A stretch of 64,000 bases of DNA from Gambelia wislizenii (taxonomy: Eukaryota > Chordata > Lepidosauria > Squamata > Crotaphytidae), in contig JAUMIR010000001.1 of the NCBI GenBank assembly GCA_030847615.1, positions 249,863,187-249,927,186 of the forward strand, given 5' to 3'. Position numbers and translations under genes: made by a program. Positions 63,022 through 64,000 of the stretch are shown here, one piece after another (position 1 is the first letter of the stretch; each line of letters begins with the position of its first letter). Below the pieces are notes generated by a model that saw nothing but the letters and a program-made list of their open reading frames with translations, did not search any database and was not told where the DNA came from.

Positions 63022-64000
63022 GTGGATACCAAAACCCGTGGATACTCAAGCCCCATTATATTCAATGGTGGAGGAAATTGTGTCCCTTATATAAAATGGC
63101 AAACAGTAAAAAATTAATATTTTTGAGCCATGATTGGTTGACTCTGTGGATGCAGAACCCATAGATATGGAGAGTCAACTGTATTTCAATCTGCATTTTT
63201 CACATCCAAACTTAACTCTCACCTTTAATAGGTAATTACTGGACAATCTTACTTCACATAGGACAAATCCAACCATGAGTCTTTCCAAGAAATACATGAA
63301 ACTGCTCATAGATCTCACATTGCCTATGTCTCACTTTTGGCCTAATTTAAATACAAGGCTCTTTGGAACACAAAAGAGTCCTTTGTTCATTGCATTCTAA
63401 TACACAGCCACTCCAAAAACTGAAACATTTACTATTAAGCAGCTACAACTGCTGCTCGCTAATATATAATTTTCACTAGAAAATTCGTATGACATGAGTG
63501 GACAAAGCAAACTCATACACCCCTTAGAAGTGGTGTCTTTTCCTATTACTTTTCAGTATTGACTAATGCTCTTTAGCTTCCCAGGTATTGTTTAGCTTGG
63601 TTTTAACTCTATTGCTTCTGTGTTTTTGCTGTTCTAAAACGGGGATGGGGAGGGGGGTACTGTTTATTGTAATACCATCGTAAGCCACTCCGGGAGTGGG
63701 AAAATGAATTCCTCAATAAATTAAAGTTACATATATGCTATGCAACAGATCTATTTCCAGTTCAAGAGTAGATGATGAGCTAGAACAAGATGTTTTGATC
63801 TGCAGCTCCCATCAGTTACACTGGTGGCGAGGGAATATGTGGGTTGTAGTCCAAAATATTTGGAAGGCTAGTGGTACCCCACCCCTGCAGGACGGAATGC
63901 AATGGAAGTAAACAGTACAACAATCAGAAGTGAATTCAGAAATGAATCTTCAAGGACCACCGACAGTTATTGGAAAAAAGAACATCAGGACTTCAAAGTA
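61985..64000 (-). other. 5' intron upstream of the first coding exon
   Basis: Contains a Tigger-like MITE (62951-63181), an L2-like tail (about 63590-63725) and a hAT-like MITE piece (about 63785-63880). No CpG-rich promoter or non-coding first exon is recognisable, so the transcription start probably lies beyond 64000. Positions 61985-62950 show nothing I can name. Confidence 0.65.
62951..63181. mobile_element. Tigger-like MITE with CA microsatellite
   Basis: TA-bounded; left end cagtgggctgtcagtattcg and right end agatatggagagtcaactg. The interior 'ccgtggataccaaaacccgt' and 'gtgtcccttatataaaatgg' is shared with 16493-17007. A (CA)n run of about 15 units (62987-63020) has expanded inside the left arm. 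Confidence 0.75.

Noticed and set aside
61984..64000. Search for a divergent neighbour gene or bidirectional promoter (IDH1 lies head-to-head with PIKFYVE in mammals)
   Set aside because: No CpG-rich segment, first exon or IDH1 coding sequence is visible before the window ends.

Overview
The window is vertebrate nuclear DNA, most likely from a squamate reptile and perhaps an iguanian lizard. The evidence is one large intron-rich gene with GT-AG junctions, CR1/L3 and L2-type LINE fragments, a Penelope-like element, tRNA-derived SINEs of kinds I associate with lizards, and many short cut-and-paste DNA transposons. The species cannot be named from the sequence.

The only protein-coding gene I can support is PIKFYVE (1-phosphatidylinositol 3-phosphate 5-kinase), on the minus strand across almost the whole window. 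I placed 18 coding exons, from the initiator ATG at 61972-61974 to a donor after position 833. They join with no phase conflict into 831 codons plus one base, roughly the N-terminal 40 percent of a ~2,100-residue protein. In protein order they give a low-complexity N-terminus, a FYVE zinc finger (about residues 163-227), a Ser-rich linker with an RxRxxS site, a DEP domain (about 362-451), an acidic linker, and the start of the Cpn60/TCP1-like domain (from about 620). The rest of that domain, the CHK/spectrin-like region and the C-terminal lipid kinase domain lie beyond position 1. The 5' non-coding exon and promoter lie beyond position 64000.

Layout, right to left along the gene: 5' intron (61985-64000); exons 1-2; an ~11 kb intron (47365-58330) full of DNA transposons and a possible solo LTR; FYVE exons 3-5 (42.7-47.4 kb); exon 6; an ~10.6 kb intron (29580-40148) with a degraded Penelope-like element that was itself hit by a pogo/Tigger-like insertion; exon 7; an intron with a GC-rich hAT element inside a CR1/L3 LINE; DEP exons 8-9; linker exons 10-13; chaperonin-like exons 14-18.

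The most notable observations are a candidate unannotated 66-codon cassette exon (23929-24126) that keeps frame between exons 9 and 10; a 323-bp Tigger element whose interior looks, from memory, very close to a mammalian Tigger2/MER28 family; a hAT element with exact 8-bp target duplication and a GC-rich cargo; and a pogo-like element carrying three 96-bp repeat units, each with a palindrome. I saw no bacterial-type system, CRISPR array, or second gene.
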